From the NCBI RefSeq assembly GCF_045679555.1, contig NC_092092.1, positions 15,620,735 through 15,684,734 on the forward strand: DNA of 64,000 bases, written 5' to 3'. A program made the translations under genes and the position numbers. The DNA comes from Salvelinus alpinus (lineage: Eukaryota > Chordata > Actinopteri > Salmoniformes > Salmonidae). The notes under the pieces are model-generated. The model was not told the origin of the DNA. It worked only from the letters and a program-made list of their open reading frames with translations, and ran no database searches. Shown piece after piece: positions 49,636 through 59,168 of this stretch (its first letter is position 1; every line of letters starts with the position of its first letter).

Positions 49636-50897
49636 CAGTACAGTATGAAGCTGGGCAGAAGCTGCTTCTCTAATAGACAGTACAGTATGAAGCTGGGCAG
49701 AAGCTGCTTCTCTAATAGACAGTACAGTATGAAGCTGGGCAGAAGCTGCTTCTCTAATAGACTGTACAGTATGAAGCTGGGCAGAAGCTGCTTCTCTAAT
49801 AGACAGTACAGTATGAAGCTGGGCAGAAGCTGCTTCTCTAATAGACAGTACAGTATGAAGCTGGGCAGAAACTGCTTCTCTAATAGACAGTACAGTATGA
49901 AGCTGGGCAGAAGCTGCTTCTCTAATAGACAGTACAGTATGAAGCTGGGCAGAAGCTGCTTCTCTAATAGACAGTACAGTATGAAGCTGGGCAGAAACTG
50001 CCTCTCTAATAGACAGTACAATATGAAGCTGGGCAGAAACTGCTTCTCTAATAGACAGTACAGTATGAAGATGGGCAGAAGCTGCTTCTCTAATAGACTG
50101 TACAGTATGAAGCTGGGCAGAAGCTGCTTCTCTAATAGACAGTACAGTATGAAGCTGGGCAGAAGCTGCTTCTCTAATAGACAGTACAGTATGAAGCTGG
50201 GCAGAAGCTGCTTCTCTAATAGACAGTACAGTATGAAGCTGGGCAGAAGCTGCTTCTCTAATAGACGGTACAGTATGAAGCTGGGCAGAAGCTGCTTCTC
50301 TAATAGACAGTACAGTATGAAGCTGGGCAGAAGCTGCTTCTCTAATAGACAGTACAGTATGAAGCTGGGCAGAAGCTGCTTCTCTAATAGACAGTACAGT
50401 ATGAAGCTGGGCAGAAACTGCTTCTCTAATAGACAGTACAGTATGAAGCTGGGCAGAAGCTGCTTCTCTAATAGACAGTACAGTATGAAGCTGGGCAGAA
50501 GCTGCTTCTCTAATAGACAGTACAGTATGAAGCTGGGCAGAAGCTGCTTCTCTAATAGACAGTACAGTATGAAGCTGGGCAGAAGCTGCTTCTCTAATAG
50601 ACAGTACAGTATGAAGCTGGGCAGAAGCTGCTTCTCTAATAGACAGTACAGTATGAAGCTGGGCAGAAGCTGCTTCTCTAATAGACAGTACAGTATGAAG
50701 CTGAGCAGAAGCTGCTTCTCTAATAGACAGTACAGTATGAAGCTGGGCAGAAACTGCTTCTCTAATAGACAGTACAGTATGAAGCTGGGCAGAAGCTGCT
50801 TCTCTAATAGACAGTACAGTATGAAGCTGGGCAGAAACTGCTTCTCTAATAGACAGTACAGTATGAAGCTGAGCAGAAACTGCTTCTCTAATAGACA
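49636..50897. repeat. 42-bp minisatellite, 30 units
   Basis: Unit cagtacagtatgaagctggg, cagaagctgcttctctaata, ga. Length equals 30 x 42. agaagctgcttct is an almost perfect inverted repeat. Open frames of over 420 codons on both strands (MKLGRSCFSNRQYS, LSIREAASAQLHTV) arise because 42 is a multiple of 3. Confidence 0.97.
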
Positions 50898-51257
50898 TCG
50901 CCGATCACACTTGTAGGCGATGTTGGCTAGCTAAAAATGAAAACTTGTCCTAATTTCCCGAATTTCTCTGAATTTTTGTTGGTTTACAACTAACTTTTGG
51001 TACTCACAAGTATTCTAGTGAAACATGTGTGTGTACGCACAGAGCGAAAGAAACCGTTCTGACTGATCAGGGACGAGACAAGCCGAGCTGGCTGCTGTAT
51101 GAAACTATAGACTCAATTACAACTGTACTCTGAGTTTCTCTGCTATAGTCCTGTTCTATGATGTGGATATCAGGATTCATTGCTAGGGAGGAGAACTGGG
51201 AAAGCGGGATACCTGGCAGGCAGGCAGGCAGGCCGGCAGGCAGGCGGGCGATCTCCC
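50898..51257. other. Intronic spacer with a short GGCA run
   Basis: Unrecognised sequence; 51212-51250 is a (GGCA)n-like run (caggcaggcaggcaggccgg). Confidence 0.5.
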
Positions 51258-51457
51258 TACAGTTTAAGTCAGAAGTTTACATACACTTAGGTTGGAGTCA
51301 TTAAAACTAGTTTTTCAACCACTCCACAAATTTCTTGTCAACAAACTAACTGACCTAAAACAGGCAATTTTTACTAAGATTAAATGTCAGAAATTGTGAA
51401 AAACTGAGTTTAAATGTATTTGGCTAAGATGTATGTACACTTCCGACTTCAACTGTA
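51258..51457. mobile_element. Short non-autonomous Tc1/mariner element (200 bp)
   Basis: Ends are inverted repeats: left cagtttaagtcagaagttta, right the reverse complement of acacttccgacttcaactg. Each is of the salmonid Tc1 type and bordered by TA. Only about 140 bp lies between the ends, so it has no transposase. Confidence 0.88.
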
Positions 51458-51600
51458 TATCTCTCTCAGTACCAGGGTTAAGAGGGTTAATATTTGGTTT
51501 TTGTGTTAGGCTTAGGTTTTTGGGTTAGGGGTTAGGGAAAATGTGATTTTGAGTGGGACTGAATTGTGTGTCCCCACAAGGTTAGTGGATGTGTTTTAAC
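51458..51600. other. Interspersed repeat stretch between two Tc1 elements
   Basis: Contains ggttaggggttagggaaaat and tgtgtccccacaaggttag; see the note on 48841-49635. Not telomeric. Confidence 0.4.
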
Positions 51601-52217
51601 TACACTACCGGTCAAAGGTTTTAGAACACCTACTCATTCAAGTTTATTTTTAATTTTTACTATTTTCTACATTACATGAAATAGCACGTGGAATCATGTA
51701 GTAACCAAAAAAGTGTTATATAAAATATATTTTGATATGTTTTTGAGTTTCTTCTAAGTAGCCACCTTTTGCCTTGATGACAGCTTTGCATACTCTTGGA
51801 ATTCTCTCAACCAGCTTCACCTGGAATGCTTTTCCAAAACTCTTGAAGGAGTTCCCACATGCTGAGCACCACACCAAACCATCTCATTTGGGTTGAGGTC
51901 GGGTGATTGTGGAGGCCAGGTCATCTGAGGACAGCAGCACTCCATCACTCTCCTCCTTGGTCAAATAGGCCTTACACAGCCTGGAGTTTTGTTGGGTCAT
52001 GTTTGAAAAACAAATGATAGTCCCACTAAGCCCAAACCAGATGGGATGGCGTATCGCCGCAGAATGCTGTGGTAGCCATGCTGGTTAAGTGTGCCTTGAA
52101 TTGTAAATAAATCACTGTATCCTTCTCCCTTCTCTTGCTACCACAGTATGGAGGGGTCTGTGGTGCGTCTGCCGGACATCGTAGCCCTGAGTAGGTGTGT
52201 CCTAACTTTTGCCGAAC
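51601..52217 (-). mobile_element. Internally deleted Tc1/mariner element, transposase antisense
   Basis: Left end tacactaccggtcaaaggtt. The right end (52188-52217, tgagtaggtgtgtcctaact) is a diverged inverted copy of it (compare agaacacctactca at 51624). The body is antisense transposase: gttgaggtcgggtgattgtg at 51892 is the reverse of the catalytic-region coding sequence (SPDLNP type). The element is about 620 bp, well below the 1.5-1.7 kb of full copies. Confidence 0.82.
51740..52110 (-). pseudogene. Degraded Tc1 transposase fragment
   Basis: Reverse-strand remnants of the C-terminal half of a DDE transposase. Frames are broken by several shifts and stops, and deletions remove parts of the catalytic core. 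Not functional. Confidence 0.7.
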
Positions 52218-52319
52218 GCCTGTTCGTTGTAGAAGATTAGCAGTCATGTTTTGAGGTGAAGGGTGTGACTGTCCTGCCTTGACACAATAAACCAGGTGCC
52301 TCAGGAGCTTCAGACGTCC

Positions 52320-52857
52320 AGCTGCTGAGGGTGTTGGACTGTTGGTTTCTTCCTGAGGGTGTCGGACTGCTGGTTTCCTGCTGAGGGTGTCGGACTGTTG
52401 GTTTCCTGCTGAGGGTGTCGGACTGTTGGTTTCCTGCCGAGGGTGTCGGACTGTTGGTTTCCTGCTGAGGGTGTCGGACTGTTGGTTTCCTGCTGAGGGT
52501 GTCGGACTGTTGGTTTCCTGCTGAGGGTGTCGGACTGTTGGTTTCCTGCTGAGGGTGTCGGACTGTTTGTTTCCTGTTGAGGGTGTCGGACTGTTGGTTT
52601 CCTGCTGAGGGTGTTGGACTGTTGGTTTCTTCCTGAGGGTGTCGGACTGTTGGTTTCCTGCTGAGGGTGTCGGACTGTTGGTTTCTTCCTGAGGGTGTCG
52701 GACTGTTGGTTTCCTGCTGAGGGTGTCGGACTGTTGGTTTCCTGCTGAGGGTGTCGGACTGTTGGTTTCCTGCTGAGGGTGTCGGACTGTTGGTTTCCTG
52801 CTGAGGGTGTCGGACTGCTGGTTTCCTGCTGAGGGTGTCGGACTGCTGGTTTCTTTG
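52320..52857. repeat. 28-bp minisatellite, about 19 units
   Basis: Unit gagggtgtcggactgttggt, ttcctgct, with a ttcttcct variant at about 52347, 52626 and 52683. The - strand frame of 222 codons (QQETNSPTPSAGN type) is repeat-derived; the 28-bp unit gives a 3-unit protein period of 28 residues. Confidence 0.96.
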
Positions 52858-53214
52858 TTTAACGCCTAATCTGTAGGGAGGAGTCAGAGACCCAGGATGG
52901 AGCAACAGTGTTATCTAGCCACAGTTAATTAGACCCTATTGTTGTAATTAACAGCTACTGTTTGTTACCATGCTCAGTTCGGATGAATCTGAGTTCAACA
53001 GCTGCTCTTGGTTACCAAACTCAGTCTGGATTACTGCCGATAATCTTAATCCTGGAACCCAAAATGTATTTGTGCTAGTTTTGTTTCAGGGGTCTGAGGG
53101 GTCTGAACGGACTAAAGGGGCTCTGAGGTAAACATGATAGGACTGGGAGGTATGCTAAAACAAAGCTTCCTTATAAGGTAGTTGCAGCATAGAGATCCTA
53201 TTAAATTACTAGAG
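52858..53214. other. Intronic spacer, nothing recognised
   Basis: Unique-looking sequence without supportable features. Confidence 0.4.
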
Positions 53215-53597
53215 GGAGCTACAGAACCCATCCAATTTGAAGGAGCTGGAGCAGTTTTTCCTTGAAGAATGGGCAAAAATCCCAGTGGCTAGATGTGCCA
53301 AACTTATAGAGACATACCCCAAGAGACTTGCAGCTGTAATTGCTGCAAAAGGTGGCTCTACAAAGTATTGACTTTGCATCACAATAGTTATGCACGCTCA
53401 AGTTCTGTTTTTTGGTCGTATTTCCTGTTTCACAATAAAATATATTTGATTGTTCACCTTCAAAGCATCTTCAAAGTGGGTGGCATGTTGTGTAAATCAA
53501 ATGATACAAACCCCTAACCCCCTCCATTTTAATTCCAGGTTGTAAGGCAACAAAATAGGAAAAATGCCAAGGGGGGTGATTACTTTCACAGTAAGTG
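53215..53597 (+). mobile_element. 3' fragment of a Tc1-like transposon
   Basis: Holds the end of a transposase frame (53243-53371), then a 3' region with caaatgatacaaacccctaa and ggcaacaaaataggaaaaat that I recognise from a common salmonid Tc1-type element. It ends at gtgattactttcaca. The 5' part is missing. Confidence 0.7.
53243..53371 (+). pseudogene. C-terminal end of a Tc1-type transposase
   Basis: 43 codons in one open frame ending in a natural stop. It reads [14 protein letters not shown], then [20 protein letters not shown] and GGSTKY. The EEW..IP and AAKGG.TKY motifs are typical of the last part of Tc1/mariner transposases. The catalytic DDE residues and DNA-binding domain are missing, so it is a relic. 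It is still in frame over its whole length, which suggests a fairly young copy. Confidence 0.75.
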
Positions 53598-53609
53598 ATC
53601 ACTCATCTT

Positions 53610-54115
53610 CAAAGTTCCAGATTGGGCTGAAAATGGCAGCCATCTTGGTCAGGGAGAAATCCAAACCAGTCTAATTGGAATGAATGGCAGCCATCTTGGT
53701 CAGGGAGAAATCCAAACCAGTCTAATTGGAATGAGTGGCAGCCATCTTGGTCAGGGAGAAATCCAAACCAGTCTAATTGGAATGAATGGCAGCCATCTTG
53801 GTCAGGGAGAAATCCAAACCAGTCTAATTGGAATGAGTGGCAGCCATCTTGGTCAGTGAGAAATCCAAACCAGTCTAATTGGAATGAATGGCAGCCATCT
53901 TGGTCAGGGAGAAATCCAAACCAGTCTAATTGGAATGAATGTCAGTAGAGGTATTTTCCTCCATAAATAAAAACCTAAATTATAATATTATTGTTATTAT
54001 AGTAAAAGACTATATATATATATATAGTTAGTGATATAAGAAATTGTGGAATAGATTTGTCAACCTAAAATATAATTAGAAATTGGTTAAGTGTACCTAT
54101 TAATTCCACCAAAAT
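53610..54115. repeat. Interspersed repeat, copy A, containing a 51-bp array
   Basis: Flanks are aagttccagattgggctgaa on the left and gaggtattttcctccataaa ... agaaattgtggaatagattt on the right. These match in reverse orientation 60530-60712 (copy B). In copy A the segment with gccatcttggtcagggagaa is amplified; in copy B it is single. Confidence 0.75.
53633..53942. repeat. 51-bp tandem repeat, 6 units
   Basis: catcttggtcagggagaaat recurs at 53641, 53692, 53743, 53794, 53845 and 53896. Units alternate gaatgaatggc and gaatgagtggc. Confidence 0.96.
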
Positions 54116-54139
54116 CTAAATTGAGACATTTCCAAACAT

Positions 54140-55795
54140 ATATAAAGTATCCCTTGACTTATTCCACATTTTGTTGTGTTACATCAGTGTTGACTCACCC
54201 CTGAGTCACCACTTTGTAGAAGCACCTTTTGGCATTGATAACAGCTGTGAGTCTCTCAGGGTATAAGTCTGTTAGAGCTTTGCACTCTTGGATTGTGCAA
54301 TATTTACCAATTATTATTATTATTTTTTTAATTCTTCAAGCTCTGACACATTGGTTGTTGATCTAGACAACCATTTTCATGCCACAGATTTTCAAGTAGA
54401 ATTTAAGTCTAAGTTGGCCACTCAGGAACATTCACGGTCTTCTTGGTAAGCAATTCCTGTGTATATTTGGCCTTATGTTTTAGGTTATTGTCCTGCTGAA
54501 AGGTGAATTATTTTCCCAGTGTTTGTTGGAAAACAGACCGAACCAGGTTTTCCTCTAGGATTTTGCCTGTGCTTAGTTACCATTCCGTTTCTTTTTTTAT
54601 CCTGAAACTCCCCAGTCCTACAAGCATACCCATAACATGATGCAGCCACCACCTTGCTTAAAAATATGAAGTGGTACTCAGTAATATGTATTCAGGACAA
54701 AAGTTAATTGCTTTGCCATATTTTTTGCAATATTACTTTAGTGTTGCAAACAGGATGCTTGTTTTGGAATATAGTTTATTCTGTACAGACTTCCTTCTTT
54801 TCACTCTTGTTTAGGGTAGTATTGTTGATTGTTGATCCATCCTCAGTTTTCTCGTATCCGTTAAACTCAACTGTTTTTTCTTTCCTTTCCGGTAACTGAG
54901 TTGGGAAGCACACCTGTATCTTTGTCGTGACTGGTTGTATTGATACATCATCCGATGTGTAATTAATAACTTCACCATTTTTTACCCACCTACCAATAGG
55001 TTCCCTTTGTGAGGCATTGAAAAATCTCCTTTTTGTGGTTGAATCGGTGTTTAAAATGCACTGCTCAACTGAGCGACCTTACAGATAATTGTATGTGTGG
55101 GGTACAGAGATGAGGTCATCATTCAAAAATCTCTTGTCAGAATGAATGTTCATCCATGTTTCTCAAACGTAAAATTTTGTCAAATTGTTCAAGTTTTTTT
55201 AGTTTAGTTTTAACTCTGAAATCTGAACCATTCGGAGTCAATACATAACCTTAAGGTTCTGGTTAAGGTTTGGGTTGGGCATAAAACAAAAATAGCAGAA
55301 AAAACAACTATTGCTGGTCCTTTGGCACCAGATGCCCAGCTGCCATCCCCTTCCACAACACTCTCCTTGAAGGTAACAGCGCTCCCTGTTGCCCCCTAGA
55401 GGCCAGTTTCCACGTCATCTCCTGATGTCCGCAGACACGGATGGACGTCGAACACTGACTTGTGTCACTGGTGAACTGGCTGCAAAAATCATGTTAAACA
55501 CTTCTTGCACGATTAGTCCGTTAACGTATTATATGACTTGTTAAGCACATATTTACTCCTGAACTTATTTAGGCATGCCATAACAAAGGAGTTGAATACT
55601 TATTGACTCAAGACTCAATTTCAGCTTTTCATTTTTTTTATTTGTAAAACAAAAATTTATTTTATTCCACTTTGACATTTATGGGGTGTGTAGGACGGTG
55701 AAATAACATCTCCATTTTAAATTCAGACTGTTGCACAACATGTGGAAAAAGTCAAGGGGTGTGAATACTTTCTGAAGGCCCTGTATTGCCTATAT
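54140..55795 (-). mobile_element. Degraded near full-length Tc1/mariner element with an internal insertion
   Basis: The left end region has cttgacttattccacatttt and the right end reads gtcaaggggtgtgaatactt, ending ctgaaggccctgta. These are inverted relatives of each other. Interior landmarks (gcaccttttggcattgataa, cataacatgatgcagccacc) are antisense transposase of this family. No open frame survives. A 351-bp segment (55132-55482) appears inserted between two copies of CAAAAATC. Total span about 1.65 kb. Confidence 0.75.
55132..55482. mobile_element. Probable insertion inside the Tc1 relic, flanked by 8-bp direct repeats
   Basis: CAAAAATC occurs at 55124-55131 and 55483-55490. Sequence on either side fits the Tc1 family as I know it, while the middle (ttcggagtcaatacataacc ... 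cctgatgtccgcagacacgg) does not. An 8-bp target duplication would fit an hAT-type element, but I see no clear terminal inverted repeats. Confidence 0.4.
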
Positions 55796-56299
55796 TGTAT
55801 CTTTGTAAGAAAAGTGGAGATGACATGAAACATTAATCTCACATGAAGTCTTATTACTTGAAAATACTTTTTATGACTTAATATTTATGGCTTAAAATAT
55901 TTGATCAAACGTTAAAAACTTCTTCCTAAAGCCTGTCTGCTGACAATTTCAAATCTCCCTTTCTACTGGTGTATTACAAAGGTACAGGTGTTGGACCACA
56001 AATCACCTGGATGAAGGAAGGAGCCCCGGCTCGAACTACATGAGTAGTCGTCCGAAAGTCGTCTTCTCCTTCATTTGTTTGTATTTTTTCGCATTTTAAT
56101 CCCTCAACCCTAGTCTTATTCTTCTCTCTCTGCATCAACCACTTCCTGTCCACTCCAGATGTCTTGGAGAGATTAGAGGATTCTAATTGGTTCTAATGTT
56201 TGGTAAAGGCACCATGTCTAGATTCATAATATGCAGAACTATGCTCATGTATGCTCATTGAATTTTACGGATATCAATCCCACAATCCCAAAGCAAACT
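55796..56299. other. Intronic spacer, nothing recognised
   Basis: Unique-looking, AT-rich. No supportable feature. Confidence 0.4.
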
Positions 56300-57000
56300 G
56301 GGTTTAGTAGGAGCAAACCGGGCGTGGTAGGGGAATACCAGGCGTGGTAGGGGAAATACCAGGCATGGTAGGGGAATACCGGGCGTGGTAGGGGAATACC
56401 GGGCGTGGTAGGGGAATACCGGGCGTGGTAGGGAAATACCGGGCGTGGTAGGGAAATACCGGGCGTGGTAGGGAAATACCGGGCGTGGTAGGGAAATACC
56501 GGGCGTGGTAGGAGAATACCGGGCGTGGTAGAAGATTACCGGGCGTTGGAGGATCATATTGGGCGTGGGAAGGGAATATTGGGCGTGGTAGGAGCTTAGT
56601 AGGAGCATACCGGGCGTGGTAGGCGAATCCCTGGGCGTGGGAGGATCATACCGGGCGTGGGAGGATCATACCGGGCGTGGGAGGATCATACCGGGCGTGG
56701 GAGGAGCTTAGTAGGATCATACCGGGCGTGGGAGGAGCTTAGTAGGATCATACCGGGCGTGGGAGGAGCTTAGTAGGATCATACCGGGCGTGGGAGGAGC
56801 TTAGTAGGATCATACCGGGCGTGGGAGGAGCTTAGTAGGATCATACCGGGCGTGGGAGGAGCATACAGGGTGTGGGAGGAGCATACAGGGCGTGGGAGGA
56901 GCATACAGGGCGTGGGAGGAGCATACCGGGCGTGGGAGGAGAATACCGGGCGTGGGAGGAGCATACCGGGCGTGGGAGGAGCATACCGGGCTTATTTGGA
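56300..57000. repeat. Compound 20/31-bp minisatellite
   Basis: The left part is made of 20-bp units (accgggcgtggtaggggaat, later with gaaat). The middle has 31-bp units in which agcttagtagg is added (accgggcgtgggaggagctt plus agtaggatcat). The right part returns to 20-bp units (accgggcgtgggaggagcat). The two unit lengths share one core, accgggcgtggg. Confidence 0.9.
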
Positions 57001-57825
57001 GCAACAGTGATTAATGGTGAAAAAGACAGAATTGCAAAGTCTTCTCATAACATATTTGGAAACCAATGGTTTGTGGTATAAATATACGCAATGGACTACA
57101 ATATTATGCAAAGTTAGTATTGAGCAATATTTATTGTAATTTCCGTTCTCTATAGAGGGAGTGATTTTTGTGCTACTGTACCCTTTAAGCTGAGATCATT
57201 TACAAATGTTTTATCTATGTATAACAATGTAATGTTACCTTAACAGTAAATGAAGACAAAAGGCTTTTAAAAATCTAAGCTGCGAATGCCTGAAATGTCT
57301 TGTTGTAGTTCAATTTACGTAGCTACTGTGAGACTGTGACATGAACTACTGCTAGCATGGAAAAACTCTTTCAATTGGCAAGAAATACTCATGAATACTC
57401 ACGGAAAATGCTATTATGTGCATATACTGTACATGACACTAGCAGTACTTGTTGTATTTTCAACTTGTCTGATTTTCATCTGATTTCAGCCAGTGAATGG
57501 CTGTGGGTTGACTATTGTTTGAAAGGTATGTTGGCGTATTGGCAGTTAATTCGAACAATTTATGGAATATTTCCTTAAATGGTCTGGCTCGTTAAAACAG
57601 TGCAGATCGTGTAAAATAATGGATTAAAATAATTTATCACCATGGTTGACCAAGTCCCTGACCAACATGGCCGACCTTCATACCATCACCAGAAGGTTCC
57701 GTTCTAGGATTCTCAATCCTAATTATATGGTTTGCAGTCACACAGACACTAGATACTATCGCAGATGGTGTTGCTGTCGGTTTGAACTGTTGCTGTTTCA
57801 GGTTGCTTTCAGTGTTTTTATTTAT
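57001..57825. other. Intronic spacer
   Basis: Mostly unrecognised. 57640-57720 (ccatggttgaccaagtccct ... ggttccgttctaggattctc) resembles a dispersed fish repeat seen again in part near 59520-59590. Confidence 0.4.
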
Positions 57826-57839
57826 ATATATATATATAC

Positions 57840-57890
<51 letters not shown>
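57826..57890. repeat. TA dinucleotide microsatellite
   Basis: Alternating TA with one acg interruption. Directly adjoins the left end of a Tc1 element, whose target is TA. Confidence 0.95.
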
Positions 57891-57894
<4 letters not shown>

Positions 57895-58792
57895 CAAAAA
57901 CAAACGTCTTCTCACTGTCAACTGCGTTTTTTTCCCAGCAAACTTAACATGTGTAAATATTTGTTATGAACATAACAAGATTCAACAACTGAGACATAAA
58001 CTGAACAAGTTCCACAGACATGTGACTAACAGAAATTGAATAATGTGTCCCTGAACAAAGGGAGGGTCAAAATCAAAAGTAACAGTCAGTATCTGGTGTG
58101 GCCACCAGCTGCATTAAGTACTGCAGTGCATCTCCTGTTGCCGGTGATGTCTGGTGAGGACCTGCCGTACAACAGGCCTACAAGCCCTCAGTCCAGCCTC
58201 TCTCAGCCTATTGCGGACAGTCTGAGCACTGATGGAGAGATTGTGCGTTCCTGGTGTAACTCGGGCAGTTGTTGTTGCCATCCTGTACCTGTCCCGCAGG
58301 TGTGATGTTCAGATGTACCGATCCTGTGCAGGTGTTGTTACACGTGGTCTGCCACTGCAAGGATGATCAGCTGTCCGTCCTGTCTCCCTGTAGTGCTGTC
58401 TTAGGCATCTCACAGTATGGAGATTGCAATTTATTGCCCTGGCCACATCTGCAGTCCTCATGCTTCCTTGCAGCATGCCTAAGGCACGTTCACACAGATG
58501 AGCAGGGACCCTGGGCATCTTTCTTTTGGTGTTTTTGAGTCAGTAGAAAGGCCTCTTTAGTGTCCTAAGTTTTCATAACTGTGACCTTAATTGCCTACTG
58601 TCTGTAAGCTGTTAGTGTCTTAACGACCGTTCCACAGGTGCATGTTCATTAATTGTAAATGGTTCAATGAACAAGCATGGGAAACAGTGTCTAAACCCTT
58701 TACAATGAAGATCTGTGAAGTTAAATAGTAAAAATCCAATTATCTTTGAAAAACAGGGTCCTGAAAAAGGCTTTTTTTTTTTTTTTGCTGAG
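57891..58792 (-). mobile_element. Internally deleted Tc1/mariner element next to jag1 exon 3
   Basis: Left end tcagcaaaaacaaacgtctt. The right end is a poly-T stretch then tgctga, an inverted match to the left end. Length is 0.9 kb against roughly 1.6 kb for full copies. The deletion junction appears at gcatctcctgttgccggtga (about 58128), where the family normally has several hundred more bases. The antisense N-terminal part of the transposase is kept. The element ends 67 bp before the exon 3 acceptor. Confidence 0.88.
58309..58518 (-). pseudogene. Tc1 transposase N-terminal part (DNA-binding domain), truncated
   Basis: 69-codon frame on the - strand starting MPRVPAHLCERALGML. Residues about 6-50 form a helix-turn-helix of the paired-like type (ARAINCNLHTVRCLRQHY). 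A GRPRVTTPAQDRYI stretch with the GRPR hook follows at about residue 56, then a stop. In living Tc1 transposases this domain binds the terminal repeats; the DDE catalytic domain is deleted here, so the copy cannot transpose itself. Confidence 0.82.
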
Positions 58793-58859
58793 TCTATATA
58801 TATTTTTTGATGTTCAGATGTTGCTTGGTTGTTGACCCTGAACTCTTTATCTTCCTCAG

Positions 58860-58911
58860 AGGTCATACACGTTGATAGTGGAAGCCTTGGACGCTAACAA
58901 CGACACGAGTG
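58860..58911 (+). CDS. jag1: jagged1, coding exon 3 (52 bp)
   Basis: Encodes residues 129-145 and the first base of codon 146, extending the C2/MNNL region of exon 2. The frame reads RSYTLIVEALDANNDTS, which aligns with human JAG1 RSYTLLVEAWD...NDT. N142-D-T144 is an N-glycosylation sequon at the equivalent place. The size, 52 bp, and phase 0 to phase 1 pattern equal human exon 3. Acceptor cttcctcag, donor G|gtgagt. Position 138 is Leu where human has Trp. The neighbours are unusual: a Tc1 copy ends 67 bp upstream and a 15-G tract begins 30 bp into the next intron. The next coding exon (DSL-proximal) is not in the window. Confidence 0.93.
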
Positions 58912-58940
58912 GTGAGTAGCTCTGTGGGTGTGTTGGTGGT

Positions 58941-59168
58941 GGGGGGGGGGGGGGGTGCTGCTCCAGTGCAGGAATGTCTGTTATGCTACCTGGCCAATCA
59001 GCTAAGGTCAGTGTACAGTATGTTGGTGGGGGGGGGGGGGTGTGCTGCTGTATGGACACCTCCATGTCATTATGGTGATGTAGTTATGTAGCAGCATGTC
59101 TGTTTATCTGGAAGGGGGGGGGGGGGGGGGTGCTAAATATGATGGATACAGATCGTCCCCCCCCCCCC
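58941..59168. repeat. Cluster of poly-G/poly-C tracts at the start of intron 3
   Basis: G runs at 58941-58955 (15), 59028-59040 (13) and 59114-59130 (17), then a C run at 59157-59168 (12). tgttggtggt precedes the first run and tgttggtg the second, suggesting a duplicated segment. Run lengths are likely to be imprecise in sequencing. Confidence 0.9.

Larger units (their letters stand above)
37889..58859 (+). other. jag1 intron 2 (about 21 kb, repeat-filled, contains an assembly gap)
   Basis: Runs from donor gtaagtag at 37889 to acceptor atcttcctcag at 58859. About 12 kb is tandem repeat in some twelve families, plus several Tc1 relics. True length is uncertain because of the 100-N gap at 40492. 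A branch-point candidate (ttgac, A at 58835) lies 24-25 bp before the acceptor. No further coding exon is seen inside. Confidence 0.9.

Noticed and set aside
49612-50916. Open frames of over 420 codons on both strands
   Set aside because: 42-bp repeat with stop-free frames; no gene context inside intron 2.
51500-51545. Telomere-like gggttagggg words
   Set aside because: Only a few irregular ttaggg-like words, as part of a dispersed repeat; not an interstitial telomere array.
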